Shown here piece by piece: positions 17,546-30,643 of a stretch of 47,423 nt of DNA (position 1 is the stretch's first letter; each line of letters starts with the position of its first letter). Made by a program: the position numbers and the translations under genes. The notes beneath the pieces were generated by a model, which saw nothing but the letters and a program-made list of their open reading frames with translations, had not been told where the DNA came from and searched no databases. The DNA comes from an uncultured Pelagibacteraceae bacterium (GTDB taxonomy: Bacteria > Pseudomonadota > Alphaproteobacteria > Pelagibacterales > Pelagibacteraceae), in contig CABYNK010000002.1 in NCBI GenBank assembly GCA_902520355.1, forward strand, positions 1 through 47,423, written 5' to 3'.

Positions 17546-19425
17546 TAGATATTCAAATATTTTTTGTTATCGTAATTTTTTCTAATTTCATGTCTATCAA
17601 TAATCATTTTAAATAATTTTTTAGCTAAAGGAGCTGCTACAGTTCCACCAGAGCCACCATGTTCTATAATTATACTAAGAGCATACCTTGGACTTTTATA
17701 AGGCCCAAAAGCTACATATAAAGCATGATCTCTCTCTTCATAAGGAATTTGAAATGTTTTAAGATCTAACTCACGATCTAGTTCAGTTATTTTCTTGACT
17801 TGTGAAGTACCAGTTTTTCCAGCAAATCGATAATTAGGATCATCCAAACGAGATCTGTAAGAAGTTCCTCTCACTTCATTTGTAGAACTAAACATTGCAT
17901 CTTGAACAATCTTAATATTTCGAGACTTTTTATATAATGGCGTAAACTTATCTGCATATTGATTGTCATCATTTGCCACTATTTTAGGATAAATTTTGTA
18001 TCCACCATTAGCTATTTGAGCAGTCATCAAACATAATTGTATTGGAGTTGTTTGAATAAATCCTTGGCCAATACCGGTGATGATTGTTTCACCAAGCACC
18101 CAATTTCTTCCTAATGCATTTTTTTTCCATTCTGTATTAGGAACTAAACCCTTCTTTTCATTATCGAATACATCTTTAAATACTTTCTGCCCCAATCCAA
18201 ATTTTTTTGCAGTAACACTTAATCGATCTACACCTAATCGCCTTGCGACTTCATAAAAATATGTATCACAAGATTGCTTCATCGCTTCTCTTAAGTTTAC
18301 AAATCCATGTCCTTCTTTTTTCCAACAATGATAAGTTTGCCCATACAATTCTAAAGGATTTTTGTGTCCTTTACATTGAACTGTAAAATCTGGTTTAATA
18401 ATTTCATTTTCTAAAGCGGATAAGGCAACTATAGGTTTTATGGTTGATCCTGGTGAGTAATTTCCTGATAATGATTTATTTACTAGAGGTTTCATTGGAT
18501 TGTTTCTTATCAGTTGCCATTCATCTTGGCTTATTCCAAAGACAAAAGAGTTGGGATCAAAGGACGGGGAAGAGTGCATTGCAATAATTGCACCTGTATA
18601 AATATCCATTACGCATATAGATCCTGCTTTTTCTTTTAGTAACTCATTAGTTAATTCTTGAATTTTTGTATCTATTGTAAGTTTGATTGTTTCTCCCTTA
18701 TCTCCTTTTTGAAATGCTAATTGACTAATCCTTCTACCATAAGCATTAACCTCATATCGCTCCACAGAATTTGATCCAATTAATTTCTGTTCAAATGATT
18801 TTTCTAAACCTGTTTTTCCAACTTTTAATCCAGGTACAAATTTTTCTTTTATATTTTCATTTGTTAAAAGGTCATTTTCATTAGCCTGGCTAACATAACC
18901 CAAAACATGAGTGAAATTTTCTTTATACGGGTAATCTCTTGATATTGAAATGACTGGTTTAACACCATTAAGATCATAAAGGTGATTATTAATTTTAGAA
19001 AATTTTTCCCAACTTAAATTATCTGCTACAATTAATGTTTCCCAAGGTTTTATTTCATTCTTTTTCTTTACAATTTTTTTAAATTGTTTTTCACTTAATT
19101 CCAATAATTCTTTCACACGATAAATTACATATCTAAAATCCTCCACCTCTTCTGGTATGATATGGAGTTGGTAAGCCTCAAAATTTCCAGCAATCGTGTT
19201 TCCAAAATAGTCTTGAAATTCTCCTCTAATAGGTGGTAATTTCCATTCTCGAATTCTATTTTTATCAGATAGTGTTAAGTATTTTTTATTCTCTTTAACT
19301 TGTAAAAAAAATAATCTACTAACTATTCCACCTAGAATGATAATTTTAGCTGTTGCAAGAATAAACATTCTTCGATTTAATGAATTTAATTTAGTTGCGC
19401 TGTCGCTTATATTAATATTAATCAT
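17545..19425 (-). CDS. mrdA: Penicillin-binding protein 2 (elongasome transpeptidase)
   Basis: 626 residues. A membrane anchor lies at about 22-42, then the PBP dimerisation domain, then the transpeptidase with all three catalytic motifs: S327-T-I-K330 (SPGSTIKP), S385-C-D387 and K537-T-G (AGKTGTSQ). The length and the MrdA-type N-terminus (LPPIRGEFQDYFGN) fit PBP2. It cross-links peptidoglycan during cell elongation with RodA. It starts 8 bases inside mreD and overlaps rodA by one base. Confidence 0.96.
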   Translation of the reverse strand: MININISDSATKLNSLNRRMFILATAKIIILGGIVSRLFFLQVKENKKYLTLSDKNRIREWKLPPIRGEFQDYFGNTIAGNFEAYQLHIIPEEVEDFRYVIYRVKELLELSEKQFKKIVKKKNEIKPWETLIVADNLSWEKFSKINNHLYDLNGVKPVISISRDYPYKENFTHVLGYVSQANENDLLTNENIKEKFVPGLKVGKTGLEKSFEQKLIGSNSVERYEVNAYGRRISQLAFQKGDKGETIKLTIDTKIQELTNELLKEKAGSICVMDIYTGAIIAMHSSPSFDPNSFVFGISQDEWQLIRNNPMKPLVNKSLSGNYSPGSTIKPIVALSALENEIIKPDFTVQCKGHKNPLELYGQTYHCWKKEGHGFVNLREAMKQSCDTYFYEVARRLGVDRLSVTAKKFGLGQKVFKDVFDNEKKGLVPNTEWKKNALGRNWVLGETIITGIGQGFIQTTPIQLCLMTAQIANGGYKIYPKIVANDDNQYADKFTPLYKKSRNIKIVQDAMFSSTNEVRGTSYRSRLDDPNYRFAGKTGTSQVKKITELDRELDLKTFQIPYEERDHALYVAFGPYKSPRYALSIIIEHGGSGGTVAAPLAKKLFKMIIDRHEIRKNYDNKKYLNI

Positions 19426-19924
19426 CTAAACTTTTTAAATACCTCTTAAAAAATATTGAAAATATTATGTAAAATAAAAACGTAAAAAAATTATTAACAA
19501 TAAAAAGTGTAATATCTAATTCATAAGAAAAAAACAAAAATAAAACTGAAAAATTTATTGAATTTATCAAACTAATGATAAACAAAAAATAGAACCAATC
19601 CTTTATTAAATTTGGACTAATTGTTATATTTCTTAGGTAAGTGGCAAATATACAAATTAAGATATAGGACATAGAACTTATGCCTAAGGGTAAACCAACA
19701 ACAGTATCATTAAATAACCCTGCTAAAAAAACTAAAAAGTAATCAAATCGCTGATATGCTTTTAAAGCGAAATAAAAAATTAATATAAATGGAAAATTAA
19801 ATGAAAAATAATCAATGTTTAAATAATTAAAATCAAATTCATTAAATACAGATATAAATAAAGCAAGAATTGGTAACCAAGTATATATCTTGTAAAGTAA
19901 ATTTTTCTTTTGAAATCTAATCAC
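19418..19924 (-). CDS. mreD: Rod-shape-determining protein MreD
   Basis: 168 residues, five to six hydrophobic segments, very Phe-rich. It matches MreD in size, topology and the conserved FLAGLFNDTVVGLPLG motif (residues 65-80). An inner-membrane partner linking MreC to RodA/PBP2. It overlaps mreC by 8 bases at its start and mrdA by 8 bases at its end. Confidence 0.92.
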   Translation of the reverse strand: MIRFQKKNLLYKIYTWLPILALFISVFNEFDFNYLNIDYFSFNFPFILIFYFALKAYQRFDYFLVFLAGLFNDTVVGLPLGISSMSYILICIFATYLRNITISPNLIKDWFYFLFIISLINSINFSVLFLFFSYELDITLFIVNNFFTFLFYIIFSIFFKRYLKSLDD

Positions 19925-21137
19925 TTATCTTTCCTTTTCGCAATATACATTTTTTATATTCTTCGGTGCCTACTTTAAAACCAGTGCTAAAGAGTTTTTT
20001 TGATTGACATCTTGAACTATAGATTAAATTTAATCTTAAGTATTCTAACTCTTCTTGATCTAAATTATGCTGTTGAATAACACTTTTTTGAAACTCATTT
20101 TCTGACTTTAATATTTCAATTTGTTTAGTTAAATCGTTAGTTAAAGTATTTAATTCTTTATTTTCCTCTAAAAATTGAGCGTTACTATCTTCTAAAATTT
20201 GCAATTCATCACTTATTAAGTCTAATTTTATTTTCTCAGTATTTGTAGAGACTTGTGTTTGATCATTTTCCTCACTTTTAACAGGTGTGGGGATTAACTC
20301 ATCAATCTCTGCAAAAACATATTTTAATTGACTGAAATCACTATAAAAGTTGATCAAAATTTTTTCATTTTCATCTTTTAAATCAATCGTTCCAACAGGA
20401 ATTCCACTTTTGAAAATTGAGCCAGTTCCTGATGTATATGCAATTCCTTGATCATCGATTTTGTTTATAAGATCATTTTTAATATATCTAATTTCACCTT
20501 TTTTATCTCCATTACCAACAACAATTGCTTGAACATTTCCGGGTGTAATAGAAACAGGAATATTTGAATTTAAATCAGTTAATAACAATACTCTTGAATT
20601 TGTATAATTTACTTCGATAACCCGTCCTACAAGATAGCTTCGATCATAAATATTTGTTCCTATCTTTATTTTTTCTTTACTGCCTTTATTAATAATAATT
20701 GATCTTAAAAAAGGACTTTCGTGATCAACAATTACCTTTGCTAAAATCTTATTAGAAGTAATGGTATAACCATCAATAAGACTTTTGAGTTCCTCATTTT
20801 CACTTTTAATAATTTTTGTTGAAATATTTTCAGATTTTAATTGATCCAATTCTTCTTTGGTTTGTTTATATTCTTTATAAAAATTAGTGTATTCATTTAA
20901 ATTAAAATAAGAGGATTTGATTAAATTTTCTGGGATTGAAACTATAAATGAAGACCGATAAACAATTTCTTTTATAACTGACTTTGTTACAGTTATCGCC
21001 TTGAAATTAAAACTAGATAAAACAATTATAAAAATTGAAAAGAAAACTAAAGTTAATAAAGAAAATTTTTGTTTTGTACTTTTATTTAAAAAAGCAGATC
21101 TTATTGCTATTATAAAATCATCTCTGCTTTCAGCCAT
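19917..21137 (-). CDS. mreC: Rod-shape-determining protein MreC with extra C-terminal coiled coil
   Basis: 406 residues. Cytoplasmic N-terminus, one membrane segment (about 26-44), a coiled coil (about 86-121) and the two-barrel MreC core, including NKGSKEKIKIGTNIYD (150-165) and TSGTGSIFKSGIPVG (235-249), ending near residue 283. Typical MreC proteins end about here. This one continues for about 120 residues: a linker, a second coiled coil (about 303-370) and a tail with C377 and C397 around GFKVGTEEYKKC. MreC scaffolds PBP2 activation in the periplasm. The gene starts 5 bases after mreB stops and overlaps mreD by 8 bases. Confidence 0.93.
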   Translation of the reverse strand: MAESRDDFIIAIRSAFLNKSTKQKFSLLTLVFFSIFIIVLSSFNFKAITVTKSVIKEIVYRSSFIVSIPENLIKSSYFNLNEYTNFYKEYKQTKEELDQLKSENISTKIIKSENEELKSLIDGYTITSNKILAKVIVDHESPFLRSIIINKGSKEKIKIGTNIYDRSYLVGRVIEVNYTNSRVLLLTDLNSNIPVSITPGNVQAIVVGNGDKKGEIRYIKNDLINKIDDQGIAYTSGTGSIFKSGIPVGTIDLKDENEKILINFYSDFSQLKYVFAEIDELIPTPVKSEENDQTQVSTNTEKIKLDLISDELQILEDSNAQFLEENKELNTLTNDLTKQIEILKSENEFQKSVIQQHNLDQEELEYLRLNLIYSSRCQSKKLFSTGFKVGTEEYKKCILRKGKISD

Positions 21138-21142
21138 CTTTC

Positions 21143-23754
<2,612 letters not shown>

Positions 23755-23767
23755 ATAAATATTTTAG

Positions 23768-23802
23768 TGCTCGAAATATACAACCTATCGTTTAGATTGC
23801 AA
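23768..23802 (-). promoter_or_regulatory. Candidate sigma-70 promoter for leuA (and mreB onward)
   Basis: On the minus strand, TTGCAA (23802-23797) and TATATT (23780-23775) are separated by 16 bases. This would start transcription about 13-15 bases before the leuA ATG at 23754. Four of six and five of six consensus matches. AT-rich DNA makes chance matches common, so this is only a candidate. Confidence 0.4.
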
Positions 23803-23840
23803 AATAAAATAATTATTTTAGCCCAATTTGGATCAATATT

Positions 23841-24875
<1,035 letters not shown>

Positions 24876-24883
24876 TTATAAAT

Positions 24884-25432
24884 TTATTTAAATGTTTCAG
24901 CACCTCTGGTCATTGCTATAGCCCCAGTCCTTGAAGTGCTAGTAAGACCAAAGGGTTTTAATTTTTTACTCATTTTATCAATATCTCTTCTTAAAGCGGT
25001 TATTTGAACAACAATTGATTTACTTGTTTTATCTAAAATTACAGGATTAAATTTTTTGCATTCCTTTAAACACTTTTCTATCTTTTTTTTCTGAGCAACA
25101 ATCTTTAGTAAAGCCATCTCTTTAAAAATTACCTTTTTATCTTCTCTTTTAAAATCTGCAACCTTGTGGACTGGTACTAATTTTTTTAATTGAAGTTTGA
25201 TTTGATCTATAACTTGAGGTGTTCCTGTAGTAACTATTGTAATTCTTGAAATATTTTTTGTTGCATCAACTTCAGCAACTGCTAAAGACTCAATGTTATA
25301 ACCTCTGCCAGAAAATAATCCAACAACTCTTGCCAATACACCAGCTTCATTATCAACCCAAACAACAAATATATGGGTATCCAATTTACCTTTTTTAGTG
25401 GGTATGCTGTAAGCTGATTTTGGAGAAGGCAT
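24884..25432 (-). CDS. ilvH: Acetolactate synthase small (regulatory) subunit
   Basis: 182 residues. An ACT domain opens the protein (HIFVVWVDNEAGVLARV near 20-36, then LFSGRGYNIESLAV), followed by the conserved small-subunit C-terminal domain. It binds valine and controls the catalytic subunit encoded just upstream. Its start overlaps the stop of the large-subunit gene by one base, a coupling that helps equal production of both subunits. Confidence 0.96.
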   Translation of the reverse strand: MPSPKSAYSIPTKKGKLDTHIFVVWVDNEAGVLARVVGLFSGRGYNIESLAVAEVDATKNISRITIVTTGTPQVIDQIKLQLKKLVPVHKVADFKREDKKVIFKEMALLKIVAQKKKIEKCLKECKKFNPVILDKTSKSIVVQITALRRDIDKMSKKLKPFGLTSTSRTGAIAMTRGAETFK

Positions 25433-27198
25433 TAAACTAATGATTTCCCTTTTCCAGTAATCTTATTCTCCTCTTTATCATTTGGACCTAAAATCATCTG
25501 ATTATGAGGCTTTCCGGATGGTATCATTGGAAAACAATTTTCATTAGGATCTACATGGCAATCAAATATTACTGGACCCTTATAATCGATCATCTCTTTA
25601 ATTTTATCATCTAATTCATTAGGATTATCAGCTTTGATACCTTTACATCCATAAGCCTCAGCTAATTTGACAAAATCAGGTAAAGCTTCAGAATAACTTT
25701 CTGAATAATTCTTCTCATGAAGAAGTTCTTGCCATTGTCTAACCATTCCCATGTACTGATTATTCAAAATAAATATCTTTATAGGTAAATTGTACTGAAC
25801 TGCTGTAGACATCTCTTGAATTGTCATTAATACGGATGCCTCACCCGCAATATCGATAACCAGTTTATCTGGATGAGCAATTTGAACTCCTACCGCAGCT
25901 GGAAGTCCATATCCCATTGTTCCAAGCCCTCCAGATGTCATCCATCTATTAGGTTTATTGAATTTATAATGTTGAGCAGCCCACATTTGATGTTGACCAA
26001 CCTCTGTTGTAATAAATGTATCTTGATTTTTTGTTAGCTCATATAATCTTTTTACAGCATGCTGAGGCTTAATTTCTTTATCACTATTGATAAATCCTAA
26101 AGAGTCTTTAGTTCTCCATTTTTGGATTTGTTCCCACCATTTTGAAATTCTTTGTTTGTTCGAATCTTTTAATCCATTTTGTTTTTTATTTATTTTCTTG
26201 ATAGCTGACTTTATTACCTCATTAACATCTCCAACTATTGCAAGATCTACTTTTATAATTTTATTGATTGATGATGGATCGATATCAATATGAACTTTTT
26301 TTGATTTTGGAGAAAACTCATCGATCTTACCAGTTATTCTATCATCAAATCTTGCACCAATGTTAATTAATAAATCACAATCATGCATTGCATTATTAGC
26401 TTCATAAGTTCCATGCATACCTAGCATTCCGATAAATTGATTATCATCCCCTGGAAATGCCCCTAACCCTTGTAGAGTTGATGTGATTGGAAAACCAATT
26501 AATCTAACAAACTCTTTTAAAGTTTCACTAGCCTGAGGACCTGAATTTATTACTCCACCCCCAGTATAAACAACTGGTTTTTTTGCTTTTGAAATCAAAT
26601 CAATTAATTGATTAATTTCGTTTTCAGAAAATTTATTATGTATTTTTCCATTTAATTTTTTTTCTTTTTTAAATTTTGTATAATTAGTTTTTGCAAACTG
26701 AATATCTTTTGGAATATCAATTAACACAGGTCCAGGTCTTCCGGTTGTTGCTACTTTAAAAGCTTCATGCATTATTTTTGGTAATTCTTTAATATCTTTA
26801 ACTAACCAATTATGTTTTGTGCAAGGTCTAGTGATTCCCGTGGTATCGCACTCTTGAAAAGCATCAGTGCCTATTAAATGAGTAGGTACTTGTCCAGAAA
26901 TACAAACTAAAGGTATTGAGTCCATATAAGCATCAGTCAATGCTGTAACAACATTGGTGGCACCAGGTCCTGATGTTACTAAAACTACTCCAGGCTTGCC
27001 TGATGATCGTGCATACCCTTCTGCAGCATGACCTGCTCCTTGCTCATGTCTAACAAGTATATGTTTAATTGATGAATGATTTTTAAGTTCATCGTATATT
27101 GGTAAAACTGCTCCACCTGGATAACCAAAAATATATTCAACCTCTTGATCTTCAAGGCATTTAAATACAATTTCTGCACCAGTATATAATTTAGACAT
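25432..27198 (-). CDS. ilvB: Acetolactate synthase large (catalytic) subunit
   Basis: 588 residues, full family length. Three domains: N-terminal PYR domain with catalytic E52 (VRHEQGAGHAAEGYA), a central FAD-binding domain, and a C-terminal ThDP domain with AGEASVLMT. E453 stands where most family members have the metal-binding Asp of GDA/GDG; I recall Glu here in other alphaproteobacterial versions, so this is not a defect. It makes acetolactate or acetohydroxybutyrate from pyruvate. The symbol could equally be ilvI. It lies 53 bases after miaA. No Shine-Dalgarno precedes the ATG; a weak TTGACC (27234-27229) / TAGATT (27210-27205) pair would give a nearly leaderless message. Confidence 0.97.
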   Translation of the reverse strand: MSKLYTGAEIVFKCLEDQEVEYIFGYPGGAVLPIYDELKNHSSIKHILVRHEQGAGHAAEGYARSSGKPGVVLVTSGPGATNVVTALTDAYMDSIPLVCISGQVPTHLIGTDAFQECDTTGITRPCTKHNWLVKDIKELPKIMHEAFKVATTGRPGPVLIDIPKDIQFAKTNYTKFKKEKKLNGKIHNKFSENEINQLIDLISKAKKPVVYTGGGVINSGPQASETLKEFVRLIGFPITSTLQGLGAFPGDDNQFIGMLGMHGTYEANNAMHDCDLLINIGARFDDRITGKIDEFSPKSKKVHIDIDPSSINKIIKVDLAIVGDVNEVIKSAIKKINKKQNGLKDSNKQRISKWWEQIQKWRTKDSLGFINSDKEIKPQHAVKRLYELTKNQDTFITTEVGQHQMWAAQHYKFNKPNRWMTSGGLGTMGYGLPAAVGVQIAHPDKLVIDIAGEASVLMTIQEMSTAVQYNLPIKIFILNNQYMGMVRQWQELLHEKNYSESYSEALPDFVKLAEAYGCKGIKADNPNELDDKIKEMIDYKGPVIFDCHVDPNENCFPMIPSGKPHNQMILGPNDKEENKITGKGKSLV

Positions 27199-27251
27199 TC
27201 AAGCAATCTAGCTGAAGTTGTGCTAATTGGTCAAGACTAAGTAGAGAATAT

Positions 27252-28160
27252 CTAAATTTTTTTTAAGAGCTTATCCAAACCAAGTGGATGAACTTTATTC
27301 CAATCTTTCATGTGTCCTCGAGCCCAGGTGCTCTGTCTTTTAGCATATTGCCTAGTCTTTATTGATATTTTCTCGATTAATTGATCTGTTTGGATTTTTT
27401 TTTGAAGATATTGCTTAATCTCACTTATTCCAATTGCTTTACTGAGGCTTTTATTTTTTGGAACTCTCATTTTGATAAATTTTTTAACTTCTAAAATTGC
27501 ACCTAGTTTAATCATATTTTCAGATCTCTTATTAATTCTCTCAATTAAATCTTTCCTTGGAAAATCAATACAAATTTTAAAAAAGTCATTATGACTGTAA
27601 TCTGACTTAGTGTTTTTAAACCAACTAATCATAGATTTTTTTGTAAATGATTTAATTTCATATGCTCTTAAAGATCTTTGTACATCTAGAGAATTAATTT
27701 GATCTTTAATTAAAGGATCTATTTCTAGTAACTTTAAAAAAAATTTCTTTTGTCCTATTCTTTTGTGTAAATTTCGTACTTTGTTTCTAAAATTAATAGG
27801 AATTTTCGGAATGTTAACTAAACCATCAGTTAAAGCTTTAAAATAGAGACCAGTGCCCCCAACCAATATTGGTGTTTTATTTATTTTTCTACATTGCAAA
27901 ATTTTTTGGTTTGCTAATTTAAGCCAATCCCCTGTAGAAAAATTTTTTTTAGCGTTTTGAAATCCATATAAATGATGTTTGATATTTTGATAATCTTTTT
28001 TAAAAGGTCTTGCTGTTAAAACCTTTAGTTCTTTATAAACTTGCATGCTATCAGTGTTTATAATCTGACCTGAAATTTTTTTTGCTAGTTTAATTGCAAA
28101 ATTAGATTTTCCTGATGCTGTAGGTCCATAAATTAAAATAATTTTGGATTTTAAATCCAT
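27252..28160 (-). CDS. miaA: tRNA dimethylallyltransferase MiaA
   Basis: 302 residues. P-loop GPTASGKS at 12-19, DSMQVYKEL near 37-45 (substrate Asp), VGGTGLYFKAL near 101-111, and the C-terminal RQYAKRQSTWARG motif, all standard for MiaA. It adds the dimethylallyl group to A37 of tRNAs reading UNN codons. It is tightly packed 3 bases after the DegP/Q-like gene, so probably shares its message. Confidence 0.96.
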   Translation of the reverse strand: MDLKSKIILIYGPTASGKSNFAIKLAKKISGQIINTDSMQVYKELKVLTARPFKKDYQNIKHHLYGFQNAKKNFSTGDWLKLANQKILQCRKINKTPILVGGTGLYFKALTDGLVNIPKIPINFRNKVRNLHKRIGQKKFFLKLLEIDPLIKDQINSLDVQRSLRAYEIKSFTKKSMISWFKNTKSDYSHNDFFKICIDFPRKDLIERINKRSENMIKLGAILEVKKFIKMRVPKNKSLSKAIGISEIKQYLQKKIQTDQLIEKISIKTRQYAKRQSTWARGHMKDWNKVHPLGLDKLLKKI

Positions 28161-28163
28161 AAA

Positions 28164-29576
28164 CTAATCTAATTTAACGCCTATATATCTTTTTTGATTT
28201 TGACTATTATAGATCACAAGTAAAATAGTCTTTTGGTTGCTATTTAAAACTTGTTTTAGTGCTTGATTTAAGTCCTCAACATTCCTTATTTTTTTCTTCT
28301 GAGCTTCTAGAATAATACTATTTACTTCAATTGAGCCAGTTAAGGGACTATTTTTTTCAATACTTGTAATAACTAAACCATTAGTTTGATTAGGTAAATT
28401 TCTTGTTTTGATATCTTGGTCAGAAAGTTTGCTTACTTTAATTTTCAGACTCTCAATTAAAGTTTCCTTGGGTAGTTCCTCTTTTTTTTCTGAAATTTTA
28501 AAATCTTCTGATGTCTCCAATCTTCCAAGTGTAATTGTTTTGGTAATTTCTTTTTTATTTCTCCAAATTTTTACTTTTACTTTTTTTCCAACTTCCGTTC
28601 TTGCAACAATTATGGGTAGCTCTTTCATTTGCTTTATTTTTTCTCCATTGAATTCCAAAATAATATCTCCACTTTTAACCCCAGCTTTTTCAGATGGACT
28701 ATTAGGTGCAACACTTGCAACCAGAGCTCCTCTTGGTTCGTCTAACTTTTCAACATCTGCAATTTCTTTTGTTACATCTTGAATTCTAACCCCAAGCCAT
28801 CCTCTTTTTGTTTCCCCAAATTCAATTAATTGATCAATTACTATCTTTGCACTATTTGATGGTATTGAAAAACCTATTCCTACATTTCCACTTCTACCAA
28901 GAATAGCCGTGTTAATTCCAATCACATTTCCATTCATGTCAAATAACGGACCGCCTGAGTTTCCAGAGTTAATAGATGCATCAGTTTGAATATAATCTTC
29001 ATATCTTGATAATCCAATTGATCGATTTCTCGCAGAAATTATTCCTGAAGTAACTGTTCCACCTAAACCAAATGGATTTCCAATAGCTATAACCCAATCA
29101 CCTATTCTTGCTTTATCTGAATCCCCAAATCTCACAGGTAAAAACTTTTCTTTTGACTCAATTTTTAGAACTGCAATATCTGAAAGAGGGTCTGCTCCAA
29201 TAACTTTTGCTTTAAATTTTTTTTCACCATTTACTTGAACAACAATATCCTCTGCTCCTTCAATCACATGATTATTTGTTACTAGTATTCCTTTTTCATC
29301 TATAATAAATCCTGAGCCAAGTGCTGAGGATTGTCTTTCTTGAGGTGTTCCAAATTCTTTAAACATATCACCAAAAGGCGATCCTGGAGGAAATTGAAAA
29401 TTTGGGAAAGGATTACTCCTTTCAACAACGGTTTGTGTTGTCGAAATATTAACTACAGATGGCATTAATTTTTCAGCCAAATCTGCAAACGAATTTGGAA
29501 TATTTTGAGAATTTGATACTGATGAAAAATTGAATACTAATAATATAGATAGAAAAATTGCTTTTATTTTTATCAT
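28164..29576 (-). CDS. DegP/DegQ-type periplasmic serine protease (Do family)
   Basis: 470 residues. Signal peptide 1-23, trypsin-like domain with triad H103 (TNNHVI), D133 (DPLSDIAVL) and S207 (SGNSGGP), then PDZ1 (about 255-345) and a second, more divergent PDZ (about 375-465). It degrades or refolds damaged envelope proteins. It follows hflK-hflC and a DUF2065 gene by single-base gaps, making an envelope quality-control operon. Two PDZ domains fit DegP/DegQ; I cannot decide between them. Confidence 0.94.
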   Translation of the reverse strand: MIKIKAIFLSILLVFNFSSVSNSQNIPNSFADLAEKLMPSVVNISTTQTVVERSNPFPNFQFPPGSPFGDMFKEFGTPQERQSSALGSGFIIDEKGILVTNNHVIEGAEDIVVQVNGEKKFKAKVIGADPLSDIAVLKIESKEKFLPVRFGDSDKARIGDWVIAIGNPFGLGGTVTSGIISARNRSIGLSRYEDYIQTDASINSGNSGGPLFDMNGNVIGINTAILGRSGNVGIGFSIPSNSAKIVIDQLIEFGETKRGWLGVRIQDVTKEIADVEKLDEPRGALVASVAPNSPSEKAGVKSGDIILEFNGEKIKQMKELPIIVARTEVGKKVKVKIWRNKKEITKTITLGRLETSEDFKISEKKEELPKETLIESLKIKVSKLSDQDIKTRNLPNQTNGLVITSIEKNSPLTGSIEVNSIILEAQKKKIRNVEDLNQALKQVLNSNQKTILLVIYNSQNQKRYIGVKLD

Positions 29577-29577
29577 T

Positions 29578-29763
29578 TTAGCTTTTAAAGTAATAAATAA
29601 TTATAAATCCTGTTAGAGCAAAAATTAATCCTCCAATACGCAATTGACCATCTTTAATTAACTCAAGCTTTTTTAACATATTCCTCATTTTTGATGGAAA
29701 TAAGGCATATAGAATTCCCTCAATAAAAAAGAATAGACCAAGTGCAATGATCAATTCTTTCAT
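29578..29763 (-). CDS. DUF2065 (YjeT-like) small membrane protein
   Basis: 61 residues with two hydrophobic segments (about 3-19 and 42-59) joined by a basic loop (PSKMRNMLKKLE). The pattern 'E.ILYALFPSKMR...LR..GL....G' is that of DUF2065 proteins, which usually follow hflC in proteobacteria, as here. The function of the family is not known to me; the context suggests a link with HflKC/FtsH membrane proteolysis. Confidence 0.85.
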   Translation of the reverse strand: MKELIIALGLFFFIEGILYALFPSKMRNMLKKLELIKDGQLRIGGLIFALTGFIIIYYFKS

Positions 29764-29769
29764 TAAAAT

Positions 29770-30642
29770 TTATTCGTTTGTTTTAGGCTTTATATTTCCA
29801 AAGAATTTAAAAAATTCACTGTCAGGAGAAAGAATTAAGGATGTTTCTCCACCAATTAAAGCTTTTTCATAAGCTTGCATAGCCCTATAAAATGCAAAGA
29901 ATTCTGGATCTTGTCCAAACGCTCCAGCAAAGATATTATTTCTTTTACCATCTCCTTCACCTTTCATAATTTCTGATTTTTTTTGAGCTTCAGCTAAAAT
30001 TACAGTTACTTCCTTATCAGCAGTCGAAGTGATGGTAACGGCCATTTCAGCTCCTCTTGCTCTAAACTCTTTTGCCTCTCTCTCCCTTTCGGTCTGCATT
30101 CTTCTAAAAATTGCGTCACTGTTAGCTTGGGGAAGATCTGCTCTTTTAATTCTTACATCAACTATCTTTATTCCAAAATTTTCTGCTTCATTATTCACAC
30201 CCTCTTGTATTAAAGCCATTTGTTTTGTTCTGTCCTCTGAAAGAAGTGTTTGAAGTTCTTGTTGTCCAAGGACGTTCCTAATTCTTGAGTTTATAATTGT
30301 GGCTAGTCTTGATCTTGCAACCCTTTCATTTCCAACTGAAATATAAAACTTAAGAGGATCAACTATTTGAAATCTTGCAAAAGCGTCAACTATTAATCTT
30401 TTTTGATCAGATGCAATTACCTCTTCAGGTGGTGTATCTAAATTTAGTATCCTTTTATCTAAAAATACCACGTTTTGAATAAAAGGTAATTTAAAGTTTA
30501 ATCCAGGTTTTAAAATAATTCTTTTTGGATCACCAAATTGTAAAACAATTGCCTGATTAACTTCTTTTACAACAAAAATTGAAAAGAATGCAATTGCTGC
30601 TAATGCAACAATAATTCCAGCTGTTATTTTTCCTGCATTCAT
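29770..30642 (-). CDS. hflC: HflC, SPFH-domain regulator of FtsH
   Basis: 290 residues. One N-terminal membrane segment (about 7-25), then a band 7/SPFH domain (VNQAIVLQFGDPKRI onward) and a helical region with the conserved ERVARSRLATIINSRIR and FRARGAE. Together with HflK it forms the large cage around FtsH in the inner membrane. Starts one base after hflK stops. Confidence 0.96.
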   Translation of the reverse strand: MNAGKITAGIIVALAAIAFFSIFVVKEVNQAIVLQFGDPKRIILKPGLNFKLPFIQNVVFLDKRILNLDTPPEEVIASDQKRLIVDAFARFQIVDPLKFYISVGNERVARSRLATIINSRIRNVLGQQELQTLLSEDRTKQMALIQEGVNNEAENFGIKIVDVRIKRADLPQANSDAIFRRMQTEREREAKEFRARGAEMAVTITSTADKEVTVILAEAQKKSEIMKGEGDGKRNNIFAGAFGQDPEFFAFYRAMQAYEKALIGGETSLILSPDSEFFKFFGNIKPKTNE

Positions 30643-30643
30643 A

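Noticed and set aside
23804-23840. AAAATAATTATTTT palindrome after ilvC as a terminator or operator
   Set aside because: Short, all A-T, in very AT-rich DNA; no supporting T-tract clearly placed after it. Too likely by chance.
25840-25842. Loss of the ThDP metal-binding Asp in acetolactate synthase (AGEAS, E453)
   Set aside because: A conservative Asp to Glu change that I recall in other alphaproteobacterial acetolactate synthases; the rest of the enzyme is intact.
27199-27251. Leader attenuator or riboswitch before the acetolactate synthase gene
   Set aside because: Only 53 bases, no run of branched-chain codons and no paired terminator/antiterminator stems visible.
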